In this document: piece by piece, positions 40,341 to 49,205 of the stretch | How the letters are laid out: each line of letters starts with the position of its first letter | Numbering within the stretch: position 1 is the first letter of the stretch | DNA from: Undaria pinnatifida | Lineage: Eukaryota > Sar > Phaeophyceae > Laminariales > Alariaceae | Assembly (NCBI GenBank): GCA_012845835.1 | Contig: JABAKD010000029.1 | Span: forward strand, 8,060,048 to 8,124,047 | Direction: 5' to 3' | DNA length: 64,000 nt | Notes under the pieces: model-generated | What the model was told of the DNA's origin: nothing | Seen by the model: the letters and a program-made list of their open reading frames with translations, nothing else | Databases searched by the model: none | Made by a program: the position numbers and the translations under genes

Positions 40341-41212
40341 GTAAGTTCCCGGTCCAAAGTTGCATTCGGTAAATTCCCGCTTTCAGTTGCGTTCGATACG
40401 TTGCGGCAGTAGGTTTGTTGTCTCCGCTCTACGTTGCACCGGGAAAGCTTGTTTCCGGTTCGAGCTATATACTCCGTATTTGTATTTGGTAGGTTTCCGC
40501 TTCACTTGGCGTTCGGCAAGAAAAAAAATCCAGTGGTATCTCCCAGGAGAAGTCATCGGTAACCCTGTGCCTGCCTAGCTACGAAAAAAGTGTATTTCAG
40601 TACCGGCCCTCTGTGATAAGAAACCGATGTAAAAAACGATGTATTGGTTATAGCCTAAAACCGTATCCGAGAAAAGGTGTTTTCTACTCGAGCTTCAGTA
40701 TGGCAGCTAGCTGTCGATTTTTTATATCTCCCTGTGTAATTTGTGGTACGACGTAGGCTAATTTTCTTGTAAGACTCTTATGGGAGAGTGGGTAGAGGAC
40801 ACTATCTGCAATCTTTTTTTGGTCGCGCGGTCGTGATTTTCTGCATAGATCAACACCTCAGATATCCACTGCTTACTGTGCCAACCAAGCAAAGAAGGAG
40901 CGATTTTGTTTTTTTTCGAGTCCCTACTGTAGGCGTGAAATGTTTTGGTATTCTCCGCGGAAATTCTAATGGACCTAGCGGTGTGTGGAATCGATTTTCG
41001 AGTTTTGGAGCGTCGAAGATGATTACTGGGGACGCTGGGAGGCCTTTAAATATGGAATAACTGCGGCCGGTGCTGCGTGCTAACCAAATAAACCCCGCCC
41101 CCGCCCCGTCCTCCCCCCTCCTGTCGGCCTCCCTTACCCCCTCACCCCCGCTTACGCACTCGCGACATGTATCGTCATTATCACTACCATCGTCACAACG
41201 ACGACTGAAAAG

Positions 41213-41356
41213 CTCGAGATGACCGCGGACAACGTCGGGTCGACAACATCAGGATGAATTCCCTTGGCCAACACCTCCAGGGCCGACCTGCAAGTTCGGA
41301 TCAGCCTGGAGGGGCACAGCGCGTTCTCAATTCGCGAAACGGAGCAATTCCTAAGT
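41213..41356 (+). pseudogene. ASH-gene copy A, exon 3 with in-frame TGA
   Basis: The acceptor is ACTGAAAAG and the donor GTGAGC. It is the 48-codon first half of the Ig-like domain. Codon 15 is TGA (41255-41257); copy B has TGC (Cys). Downstream, PLANTSRADLQVRISLEGHS is unchanged, with one later substitution (T for K). Skipping this 144 nt exon would keep the frame but remove half the domain. Confidence 0.75.
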
Positions 41357-43016
41357 GTGAGCTGACCATTATGAGGGAAAGAAGAAAACGAAAACAATTA
41401 TCAGATTTATTGTACATATTATATGCACTTCTGTAGTGGAGGCCGGTTTCATGAGAGCACGCATGCGGAAGAAAGCACGCCTACATATACTCCTGCGGAA
41501 ATTGCTATCGGGTACTATTAATAAAGTATACCGATACCTGGTAAAAATAAAACATGTACCGTAACCTGCAGCAGTATAGTGGTGAAAAAAAACATACCAG
41601 GTACGTTCCAGCGCCACCACAACCAGTTCGTATGAACCATGCATCGCGTGGCACTTTTTTTGATTCGGTATCGCCGAGCAACAATGTGGCGGAGCACAAG
41701 ATTCCGAGGGTGTACGGGAACCGTGCTAGTAGCAAGCCTTTTCATGGTTCCGAACCGCGCCATGGTATCATACGATTATTTCTCCTTGACTATTAATAGT
41801 CCTACGACTCGGTTTGGTTCGGTGCTGAAGATCAAATTCTACAACGGCCCGGTTTGGTTTGGTTTGGTTCGGGTCGGATCGGATCGGGTCGGGTCGGATC
41901 GGTTCGGTTAGATACACACCGCTAAAAGTGATACCGAAGTCTGATTCCGAGTACTTTAGTTTCTACCCTAAAGCCCGGGTGTAGCACCGGCAACTCGCAT
42001 AATTCTCTAACTCTAAGTAGGTTCGTCCTCAAAACGTTGGTGTAGGCAACAGTGCCAAACGAATACCCTACTCTAATTCCGAGTGGTTTTGGCCCCGAAG
42101 CGCGGGTAGACCACCGCAAAACGCGCCATTTTCTAACTTGAAGTAGCTTCATCTGTGCAGAACGACAAAAAAAAAATCCTACTGAATTCCAAGTGGGTCG
42201 TGAGTAGCAGCAGCATGGCTTGCCGATGGCTGAAGAAGACGGGTAAGTGTCAACCGGTCTATTTTACCTGGTACACGTCCAAAAATATACGCTCACTCGT
42301 GCTTCGTACTCATCGCCAAGCTATTGGAAACTGTAGCTACATCTTTTGGAAAGGAAACTGCTTGGAGTTCGTAGAGAAAGGGGCCTTTTGCTGGGTTGCA
42401 CCCACCCGCGTTTGGGGAGGAAGTTGCTTGGAGTTAGACAGCGCTTTATTGCTGTGCTGCACGGGCGATTTGGGGACGAAAACACTTACCAGGTATAATT
42501 TGAGTACCAGGTACCAGGTAGGAGTTGTTTCGCAGCGCGCCACCCTCTTATTTGGTTGAAAGGTACCGTTCTTGGAATCAAAGCTGGGCATTATGTTTGC
42601 TGTACTTATCGCACCCCGATATGTGGACGAATGTACTCAGAGCTAGAAAAGGAATGCGTTATTGCAGTACTGCGGTTCTGCGCCCGCTTCTTTGGGGACA
42701 AAGCTATCGTGAAATTGTGGTTTTCGGTTCTGCACGTGCTTTTTGGGGGACAAGACGGTTGGGATTTTGAGTGGGGCAGAGCTATTTAACGTTTTTGAGT
42801 ATGACACTGTTTGCTTTACAGCACCATCGTTTTGTGCAAACATTAGTTAAGTCAGAGTAGGATTTTTTTGTGCGGTACTACATGGGCGTGTTAGGGCCAA
42901 AACTACGCGGAGTAGGACACTTTTCGCCTCACAGCGCTGGGGGCTTGGGGACGAGACTATTGTTTTATTTTATTTTTTTTGCCGCGAAAGGGGTAAGGGT
43001 GGCAGTAGAAGGTGGA
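41357..43016. other. Intron DNA of ASH-gene copy A; no gene
   Basis: It aligns with 59458-61098. It contains a short (GGTTT)n/(GGTCG)n run at 41850-41910 and related blocks with GAAGTTGCTTGGAGTT, GGGGACGAA and GGTTGCACC motifs near 42350-42900. TACCAGGTA words cluster at 42485-42525. Frames here are broken between the copies. Confidence 0.5.
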
Positions 43017-43424
43017 TCACGCCTAGAGATAGGCACCGGATGGAAAATAACCCGATTAACCGCGGTTGTTGGAAACCCAGCAGGCATGCGCGATTACTCG
43101 GTTTGTCGAAACAAGAACTGGCAGTCTTGGAGGCACAGTTAACCGGATAAACGAATGTCCGGTTAACCGGTGAAACCGGCTGAAAATGTCGGTTTCATCC
43201 GGTTACCGGTTAAACCGGAAAACCGGTTGACATATTAAACACTAAAGCGTGCCTGCAGCGGTGAATAGCGGGTTAATAAACATGACAGCGTGAAGGTTGG
43301 TTGATCCAATGTCGATTGTACCTATTAAATAGTCTAGGACATTGCACTACAACCTGGCATAAAGTGAATTGTGCGGGATAATCGACGTTGGGTCACCCCC
43401 TCCACACCCCACTTGGGTTATAAC

Positions 43425-43690
43425 TAGAGCTGTGAGTCGGCAGGATCTCGCCTCTAATCTAATAAGTAATCGGTAGGTCCCGTTAACTGATCAACTGACT
43501 TTAGTCGGCAAGTCGGCTGGCAAACCCAGCTGATGGCCAACCGATTGGCCGACGTAACTCAGGCAACTCCATCCTACATGTTTTTTTTAAAACAGAATAA
43601 GTCGGATAGTTGGCACCTTCGGGAAACGAGTAATTACTAGTCCGACTAAAAATTAGTTGGTGACTCAAGTCGTGACGACTCACAGCTCTA
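43425..43690. mobile_element. Nested hAT-like MITE, copy A
   Basis: The ends TAGAGCTGTGAGTCG and CGACTCACAGCTCTA are inverted repeats, flanked by GTTATAAC (43417-43424) and GTTACAAC (43691-43698), an 8 bp target duplication with one mismatch. It is 266 bp with no ORF. It sits inside the larger hAT-like element in both segmental copies. Confidence 0.85.
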
Positions 43691-43698
43691 GTTACAAC

Positions 43699-44030
43699 AG
43701 AAGTTTGTTTTTTTTGTGTTGTTTTGTTTTATTTTTTCACGCAATCTACTTTCCAGCTTCTGGACAAGCCGTGGTCACAGGTGTCGTCCCTTCTCCCCCC
43801 CGGCTCTTGTCTTCAATTTTATCGCGCATAGGGTTCAGCAAGTCCACTGCTCGTCGGTTTTACATCGAGTGTTGCTAACTCACGCTCTCGCGCTTCCCGC
43901 AAATAAATTTGTGCACAAGAAAACGTTCCCACGAATTTATACGAGTACGCACTCGGGGGGATTCGAACTCACGAAACTGACCTATACCAGGCTCGAGGAT
44001 AACCTGATACGCCACCGAGGCGACCGGCTC
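43699..44030 (-). mobile_element. tRNA-derived SINE, copy 3 (absent from segmental copy B)
   Basis: On the minus strand: box A TGGCGTATCAGG (44003-44014), box B GAGTTCGAATCC (about 43960-43971), the core GGAAGCGCGAGAGCGTGAGT, then CACCTGTGACCACGGCTTGT, CCAGAAGCTGGAAAGTAG and an A-rich tail seen as the T-rich run at 43704-43738. Copy B goes directly from GTTACGAC to ACAAGTATTCAGCG. An AAGT on both sides of the insert suggests a short target duplication. Confidence 0.85.
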
Positions 44031-45002
44031 AAGTATACAGTGTGGTCGCTGTGTTGCCGTTCGCACTGTAGGCTGAATGAAGTAAATGCTTGCAGGAGTA
44101 GCCGTTGCACAGTTATAGTGAATATATTGTCAATACTGGTCACTTCACCGCAAGAGGACATTGATCACGTTGTCGTTGCCAAGGGCGAAGGTTTTAAGAG
44201 TGTGCTTTTGGATGGCATCCAGCGGTTACACAATCGTGCTGTTGCGGATATGTCTCGGGATTATTATATTGTTTACTGTTGGAGAGTTTCGTACAATGCA
44301 GTCTGTGTGTTGAATGTTTTGTCCCGTTTTCAACCCAGCTCAACTGGCGGAGGTTATTTTACACTTGAAACGATTTTCACATAACCGGCGTTCACAAATA
44401 ATTTCCGTCCTCTCCCCGGTCCATGCCTCCATTCAACTGTTACATTGCGCAGGATTGAGTGTTCAGATTTTAGCAGAGGTTCTACTGGTAGGTCGTGTCA
44501 TGTCCACTATCAAGCAGGGCGACCGTTATTGCTCGTACTCGCCGCACGACCGTAGACGTGGCGATGATTTGAGGGGTTTCGGGAGCATGGGGTGCGGTGG
44601 TTTTGATGCAGTCTGACGTCGTGCTCTACCATAACAAGGACATTTTCAGCTAATTAATCAAAACGCGAGACAAATTTCCCTCGAAGAGACGCTGTATTTG
44701 GGAACGGAACCAAGCACGCACTTGTGGGTACACCACAAGGTGCCGCTTGATGAAAACCGGCCTGGTTTTCAATGTTATGGTTGCTTTACCTCTAAAAAAC
44801 GGGCTTCACGGTTCTCGGTTAACCGGTTAAAACCGGCTGAAGAAACATCTTAAACCGGTTCTTTTTTCAAGAACAACGCCTCCTATCCGGTTTTCAGCTC
44901 TTCGAAAATGCCGTCCGGTGCCGATCTCTAGTCACGCCGTCCTTAATTCTGCACCCTCGTCGCTTCAAATGCGGGCGGCCGGCCCCCTTCCCCCCCCCCC
45001 AC

Positions 45003-45226
45003 CTCGGCGCTCCTATCCGTGCTCCCATCCAGGCTACCCATACCCTCATCGCTCACAACAACGATTGCTCCTCCCTCGCTGCTGCTGCTCCTCCTCCTAA
45101 CCCCCCCACCCCGCCTCGGCGCTCCTATCCGTGCTCCCACCCAGGCTACCCATACCCTCATCGCTCACAACAACGATTGCTCCTCCCTCGCTGCTGCTGC
45201 TCCTCCTCCTTACCCCACCGACCACC
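45003..45226. repeat. 112 bp tandem duplication, copy A only
   Basis: The unit with CCTCGGCGCTCCTATCCGTG, AGGCTACCCATACCCTCATC and GATTGCTCCTCCCTCGCTGC occurs twice (about 45003-45114 and 45115-45226) just before an acceptor. Copy B has it once (62825-62935). Confidence 0.85.
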
Positions 45227-45246
45227 GACTACGACCGCTTTTGCAG

Positions 45247-45701
45247 GTTAAGAGGGGACAGGTCGGGGGCGTTTGGGTGGCCTACCACCCCGTCACAGCA
45301 TCGACGGCCGCATCCCGGCACATTGCTTGCGTAACTCTTTCCGTCGACGGCTGCGACGGTTCGGTTGCGGTGGCTGTGAGCGGCACCACGGCCCCGCCCC
45401 CCCCTACCCACCCGCCCCCGCCGCCCTCCCCGCGACACAGGTGGAACTTCTCTGCTTGGAGTTTATTACGACGGAAACGCATTGGACCGGAGCAGGGCGA
45501 GGATGGGGACGGGGGTTGGGGTGGGGAAAGCGATGAGGGAGGGGGAGCGGCGGGGGGTGAAGGAGGGAGTGGGGACGGGGGAGGGGGCCGGGGTGGGGTT
45601 GGGGGTGGCCAAGGGCAACCTTTAATGTTCAACGACGTTGGCTTGAACCAGTGGGTCGACGCGGTCTGCCGTGTGGCCAACGGCAGTGACAGGGATAAAC
45701 A
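45247..45701 (+). CDS. ASH-gene copy A, exon 4: second half of Ig-like domain plus Gly-rich linker
   Basis: The acceptor is GCTTTTGCAG and the donor GTGAGC. It continues FLS with VKRGQVGGVWVAYHPVTAST and then CVTLSVDGCDGSVAVAVSG, completing the beta-sandwich. A Pro-rich then Gly/Asp-rich linker follows, with an end at LMFNDVGLNQWVDAVCRVAN and two leftover bases. Copy B is nearly identical. A possible 65 nt intron (45376-45440) was rejected because splicing it breaks the frame. Confidence 0.78.
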
Positions 45702-46051
45702 GTGAGCACAGATAACGAGTATGAAAAAAAGTGAAATGTCGAACACCCGGTCGTCGCGAGTGTCGGCTATTTAGTGCTAGCAGGAGTATCTTATCCTTTG
45801 TTATACTTTATCATTGGACTTTGGAAGCAAAAAGGACGACATGCACCTACCATATACAAACCCTACTGTTCAATGAAAACGACAATAAAAAGTTGCCGAC
45901 GACGTAGCCGGCACAGAACTGGAGCAGATCGGATCATAAACGGATGACCGCCAGGACCAACGCTGTCTGGCAGAGCACAGTACGCCGGAAAACACCCGTT
46001 CCCGGTTCCCCCCCCCCCAACACGGGTCCCGCATCTGACCCCTCCGCGCAG

Positions 46052-46127
46052 ATTCCAGGTGGTAGTGGGGCTCAGGAGGGGTTCCGCGTCGGGGCTACGC
46101 GTTGCCGCTATCGTGGGCACTGTCGTG
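46052..46127 (+). CDS. ASH-gene copy A, exon 5
   Basis: The acceptor is CTCCGCGCAG and the donor GTGAGT. One base completes the Gln codon, then FQVVVGLRRGSASGLRVAAI and VGTVV. Alternating hydrophobics suggest beta strands. It is identical in copy B (63762-63837). Confidence 0.75.
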
Positions 46128-46277
46128 GTGAGTTGGTGCACCGCCGGCAGACCGTAATTTTCCTGCATGGGTTGTGCGACCATTTTTTGTAGCTTTTTGC
46201 TTGTTTGTGTGGCGGTAGATACTTTGTTTGATGTTTTTTCGAGAGTAGGAGACTGCCTCCGGGTTGTTTTTCCGAAC

Positions 46278-46435
46278 GCGTGCTACGATAGGTAGGCACC
46301 ACTTTTGGCTGTTTTTTGCTTCTGAAAGACGGACCACCTTGACGTGAATTCGTCCGGAATGCTATTTTTGTTTTGCACTACTAATGTATGAGATACTCCT
46401 GGTTGCACTTTCATGTGACGAGCCTCAGGAAATAA
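46278..46435 (+). repeat. Dispersed ~170 bp repeat, further copy
   Basis: It begins CGTGCTACGATAGGTAGGCACC and includes TTTTGCTTCTGAAAGACGG, CCTTGACGTGAATTCGTCCGG, TTTTGTTTTGCAC and CTGGTTGCACTTTCATGTG. The same start, GTGCTACGATAG, is the last thing in the window (63989-64000), in the paralogous place. Confidence 0.6.
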
Positions 46436-46693
46436 ACGTTATTGAACCTCTGGCGCAGCATGTGTCTGACGACGGTATCAGAGGGTTGGGTGGGTATTGG
46501 TTCTGGCGCTTTATAGTTATCGCGATTGTTTTGCCGTGCAATGTGGTGCAGAACTAACCTGTACATGGATCACGCATATATATTGTTGTGTATGGACGGA
46601 ATGTAAGGTCATTTTTCTGTTATATATCAATCTGTGCCGTACCCTATGTGTTGGCATGTTTTAGGGTTTCTTTTGCGTGCCACGGCTCACGAG

Positions 46694-46825
46694 GACGCCA
46701 GCTTCCGCCACCCTCGCTCGGCCGATACGCGCCGAATCGCGACCGAAATCGACAGCCCGGACGTTTCTGACTCCAATAGACTGGTGCTGGGCGGCAGGGT
46801 CGTAGCGTTGTGTTTTCTGCACGGA
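46694..46825 (+). CDS. ASH-gene copy A, exon 6 (start uncertain)
   Basis: The donor is GTAAGT at 46826. The frame DASFRHPRSADTRRIATEID then SDSNRLVLGGRVVALCFLHG joins the next exon at phase 0. The acceptor at CTCACGAG gives the right phase but has a poor pyrimidine tract. The better-looking TTTTAG at 46660-46664 gives the wrong phase unless a small exon is missing. Confidence 0.55.
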
Positions 46826-46829
46826 GTAA

Positions 46830-47935
46830 GTTTCTTTTGGAAGGCTTTGCTCTCACGACCGGAAACTCAAAATCATCTAGATATCACGATGTATACCAAC
46901 ATGGACATAAATATAATGACAGTTTAAGTACTAACATGAAATTCAAACGATCCTCAATAGAGTGGCACTTTACACCGGCATTCAGCAGCAGCTCGTCGGG
47001 TAGGGCATGGCAGGCTCCGATCTAAGCATAGAGTTGCAGGCTGCTGCTGCTAGGGGGCTGGGCTGCTGCTGGACGTGTGGTGTGTCTGGTGTGGCTATGC
47101 GCTCCGGCTCTGCACCCGGTGCTTTTTGCGTGTGCTGCTGCACACGCCTAGAGAAGTTCGGGGAGTGTGTGCTAAAGTGTCCCCGCAAAATAGAGCCGGT
47201 GCGCGCGTCTTTGCGGGCCGAGCGCGCGGGCCGTCGGTGCCGGGCGGGCGCGGGGGTGGGCGGGTCGTGCTCCGTCTGCCCCGCCGCCGGTCCCCGTCTC
47301 AGAGCTTCTGGGGCTGAGCGCGCGGCCAGGGCGAAAGCACCCCGAAATCCGAAAGCACGAAAAGTAGCAACGTCGTAATAGGTAGTATGTGGTAGTCTTT
47401 TCTGGGTGGCATGCGGTGTAGTCGGCTTTCAGACGCGATTATTGAGACGTATGTACCGGTATGGGCCTGGCACGTCGTAGGCTGACTCCTAAGTTCACTT
47501 TTCAATTTTTTTCCTAGCGGAGGCATGAGTTGTTTCAGCTATAATGAACAAATTCACATTTTATGCAGCATCGAGCCTGCAATAAGGCCAAATTCAATTA
47601 ACCAATAAACAACGTTGCAAGTCTATCATATCGGGTATATTGACACAACAACAAGCAAGCGTCAGGAAGGATGCTGGGGATAGAGTATGGAGTGTTCTTG
47701 TCCTGATACGGTATATATAATGACTTTCGATATTAGAGGGAGACGATACTGTTCCGGTATTAATTACATGACATATGTGTGTTCGGCATCTCAATTCTCA
47801 GTATGAACCGAATTATCGTACGATCTCTTTGTTGGAGGTCGTCCCAAAAACGTCTACCCGTTCTGTGACGTTGTACCAGGTATCAATACGATAACAGCTG
47901 CGATCTTCACTCTTTGTTCCTTTTAGAGACGACCG
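46830..47935. other. Intron DNA; GC-rich block, no gene called
   Basis: A GC-rich block at 47030-47370 contains a 123-codon Cys/Arg/Ala-rich frame (47007-47378). It has CC and CxC clusters but no recognisable domain. Neither splice sites nor phase connect it to the gene. It is regarded as non-coding with low certainty. Confidence 0.35.
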
Positions 47936-47939
47936 CTTG

Positions 47940-48312
47940 AATACCCCACCACCCTCCGCCCCCATTTTCCTATCTCCTTCCTCCTGTCTCTCCCCCGCCC
48001 TTTCTCTCCCCACCCCGTCTCCCACCCTCCCCTTTCGTTCCGTGGCTCTCTCCCCCGCCCCCGCTCTCCTCCTCCCTCCCCCTCCCCCCCCCCCCCGTTT
48101 CTGCCTCCCCCCCGGCTCTCTCCTCCCCCCCCTCGCCCTTTCCCCCCCCCCCTCTCCCCTCTCCTCTCGCCCCCCCTCCCCCCCTCCCCTTCCCCTCCCC
48201 CCTGTCCCCCCCCTCCCTCTCCCCCCTTGTTCTCTCCCGTCCCCCCTTCCCTCCCCCCTCCTTCCTTCTCTTTCATCTCCCCTCTCCCCCCCCTCCCCTC
48301 CCCCCCCCTCTT
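47940..48312. repeat. C/T-rich tract
   Basis: About 370 bp of almost pure pyrimidine on the + strand (CCCCTCCC units), running up to the acceptor region of the exon at 48343. The Pro/Ser and Gly/Glu frames are artefacts. Confidence 0.9.
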
Positions 48313-48342
48313 CACGGCAACGTAACGGCTGCCTACATACAG

Positions 48343-48471
48343 GTGGGCGCCAACTCGAGTGTTGCCTTTCCGATTAAGATGGCGGCAAGCGAGGCGGGGG
48401 TGCATGTTTTTTTCATGCTCTTTATCGACGAGGACGCGGACTACACGACGATGTTGCCGGTCGCAATGCTA
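48343..48471 (+). CDS. ASH-gene copy A, exon 7: second beta-rich block
   Basis: The acceptor is GCCTACATACAG and the donor GTAAGC. It has 43 codons, phase 0 at both ends: VGANSSVAFPIKMAASEAGV, then HVFFMLFIDEDADYTTMLPV and AML. The strand pattern resembles the end of another ASH/MSP-like sandwich. Confidence 0.75.
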
Positions 48472-48479
48472 GTAAGCCA

Positions 48480-49200
48480 GGTGATTCTTTAGTGAATTCC
48501 GCCCCAGGAGTTAGAGGCAGTTCGCGCTGACAGCTGCGGTAGCGGTTAATAGCAGTGGGGATCGACCAGACGGCTCTCCGATGGGCTGAGGGACACAGTC
48601 GTCTGTCTTCGTTTGCACTCTCTCACGCATTCGTTACATCTCAACGTGAGTTTGGTTTCGGAGGCTAAGCTTGGGGAGGCCGGCCTGGCGGGCGCGGGGC
48701 GGGATGGAGGGAGAGGGGCTGGCGTACAGACTCGACGCGGGTTTGTCGGCTGATTGAGTTTTGCTTTGAAAAATAGTGAACGTCATAGTCTCTTTATTGC
48801 GCGGAAGCGAAATGATTAGGTTGTACATGGGGAAGTGTACTCGTACCAATTTTTCCATGTTATTGGCCACTTCTTCCTTGGAAACGTTCTGTTTTGGGAG
48901 AGCGTCGGGTTATTTTCGTTTCTAATTCTAGGTGTTATTTCTCGCGGCGGCATTCTGCAATAATCTATTATAAGCACGGATACACATGAGCATATGCATA
49001 GATACAGATAGGTACCAGTTGTTGTTTTTGAAGATAACACTTAAAAGCTTTCTGGCGAATAATGTTTTTGTGAGCAAGGACTTGTCGGGTAGCATGTATC
49101 TGCTGCTGCTGTTCTACAGCTTGTCAATCTACTCTTCTCAACGCTAGTTCTTCCCTCCGGCCCCGCCCTCGCGCTCCTCCCTCCCTTTTTTCGTCGTCGC
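48480..49200. other. Intron before the terminal exon; no gene seen
   Basis: Ordinary sequence ending in TCTTCCCTCCGGCCCC...TCGTCGTCGCAGCAG, a good acceptor. Confidence 0.5.
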
Positions 49201-49205
49201 AGCAG

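Larger units (their letters stand above)
43025..44930. mobile_element. Non-autonomous hAT-like DNA transposon, copy A
   Basis: The left end TAGAGATAGGCACCGGATGG and the reverse complement of the right end (CCGTCCGGTGCCGATCTCTA) match at 18 of 20 bases. The 8 bp flanks are ATCACGCC (43017-43024) and GTCACGCC (44931-44938), a one-mismatch 8 bp target duplication as expected for hAT elements. Subterminal DNA is rich in CCGGTTAACCGG-type palindromes (43140-43230, 44815-44900). No recognisable transposase. It contains a nested MITE and a SINE. Confidence 0.85.
31536..46291. repeat. Segmental duplication, copy A
   Basis: Collinear and highly similar to 52490-64000 (the other copy is cut by the window end), same orientation, offset ~18.1 kb for most of its length. 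Checks: 36781 with 54889, 38029 with 56145, 40176 with 58300, 41213 with 59314, 45247 with 62958, 46052 with 63762. Differences include a ~2.9 kb block present only here (about 32.13-35.05 kb), a SINE only here (43699-44030) and an extra 112 bp unit (45003-45226). Confidence 0.92.

Noticed and set aside
45376-45440. A GTGAGC...ACACAG pair that could be a 65 nt intron inside the ASH exon
   Set aside because: Removing it shifts the frame into a stop by about 45534. The unspliced frame runs on to the next phase-matched exon and is conserved in both copies. Introns elsewhere in the gene are much longer.
47007-47378. 123-codon Cys/Arg/Ala-rich ORF with CC and CxC clusters
   Set aside because: It resembles a zinc-binding protein only superficially. 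High GC alone would keep the frame open, and no splice sites or phase join it to the surrounding gene.
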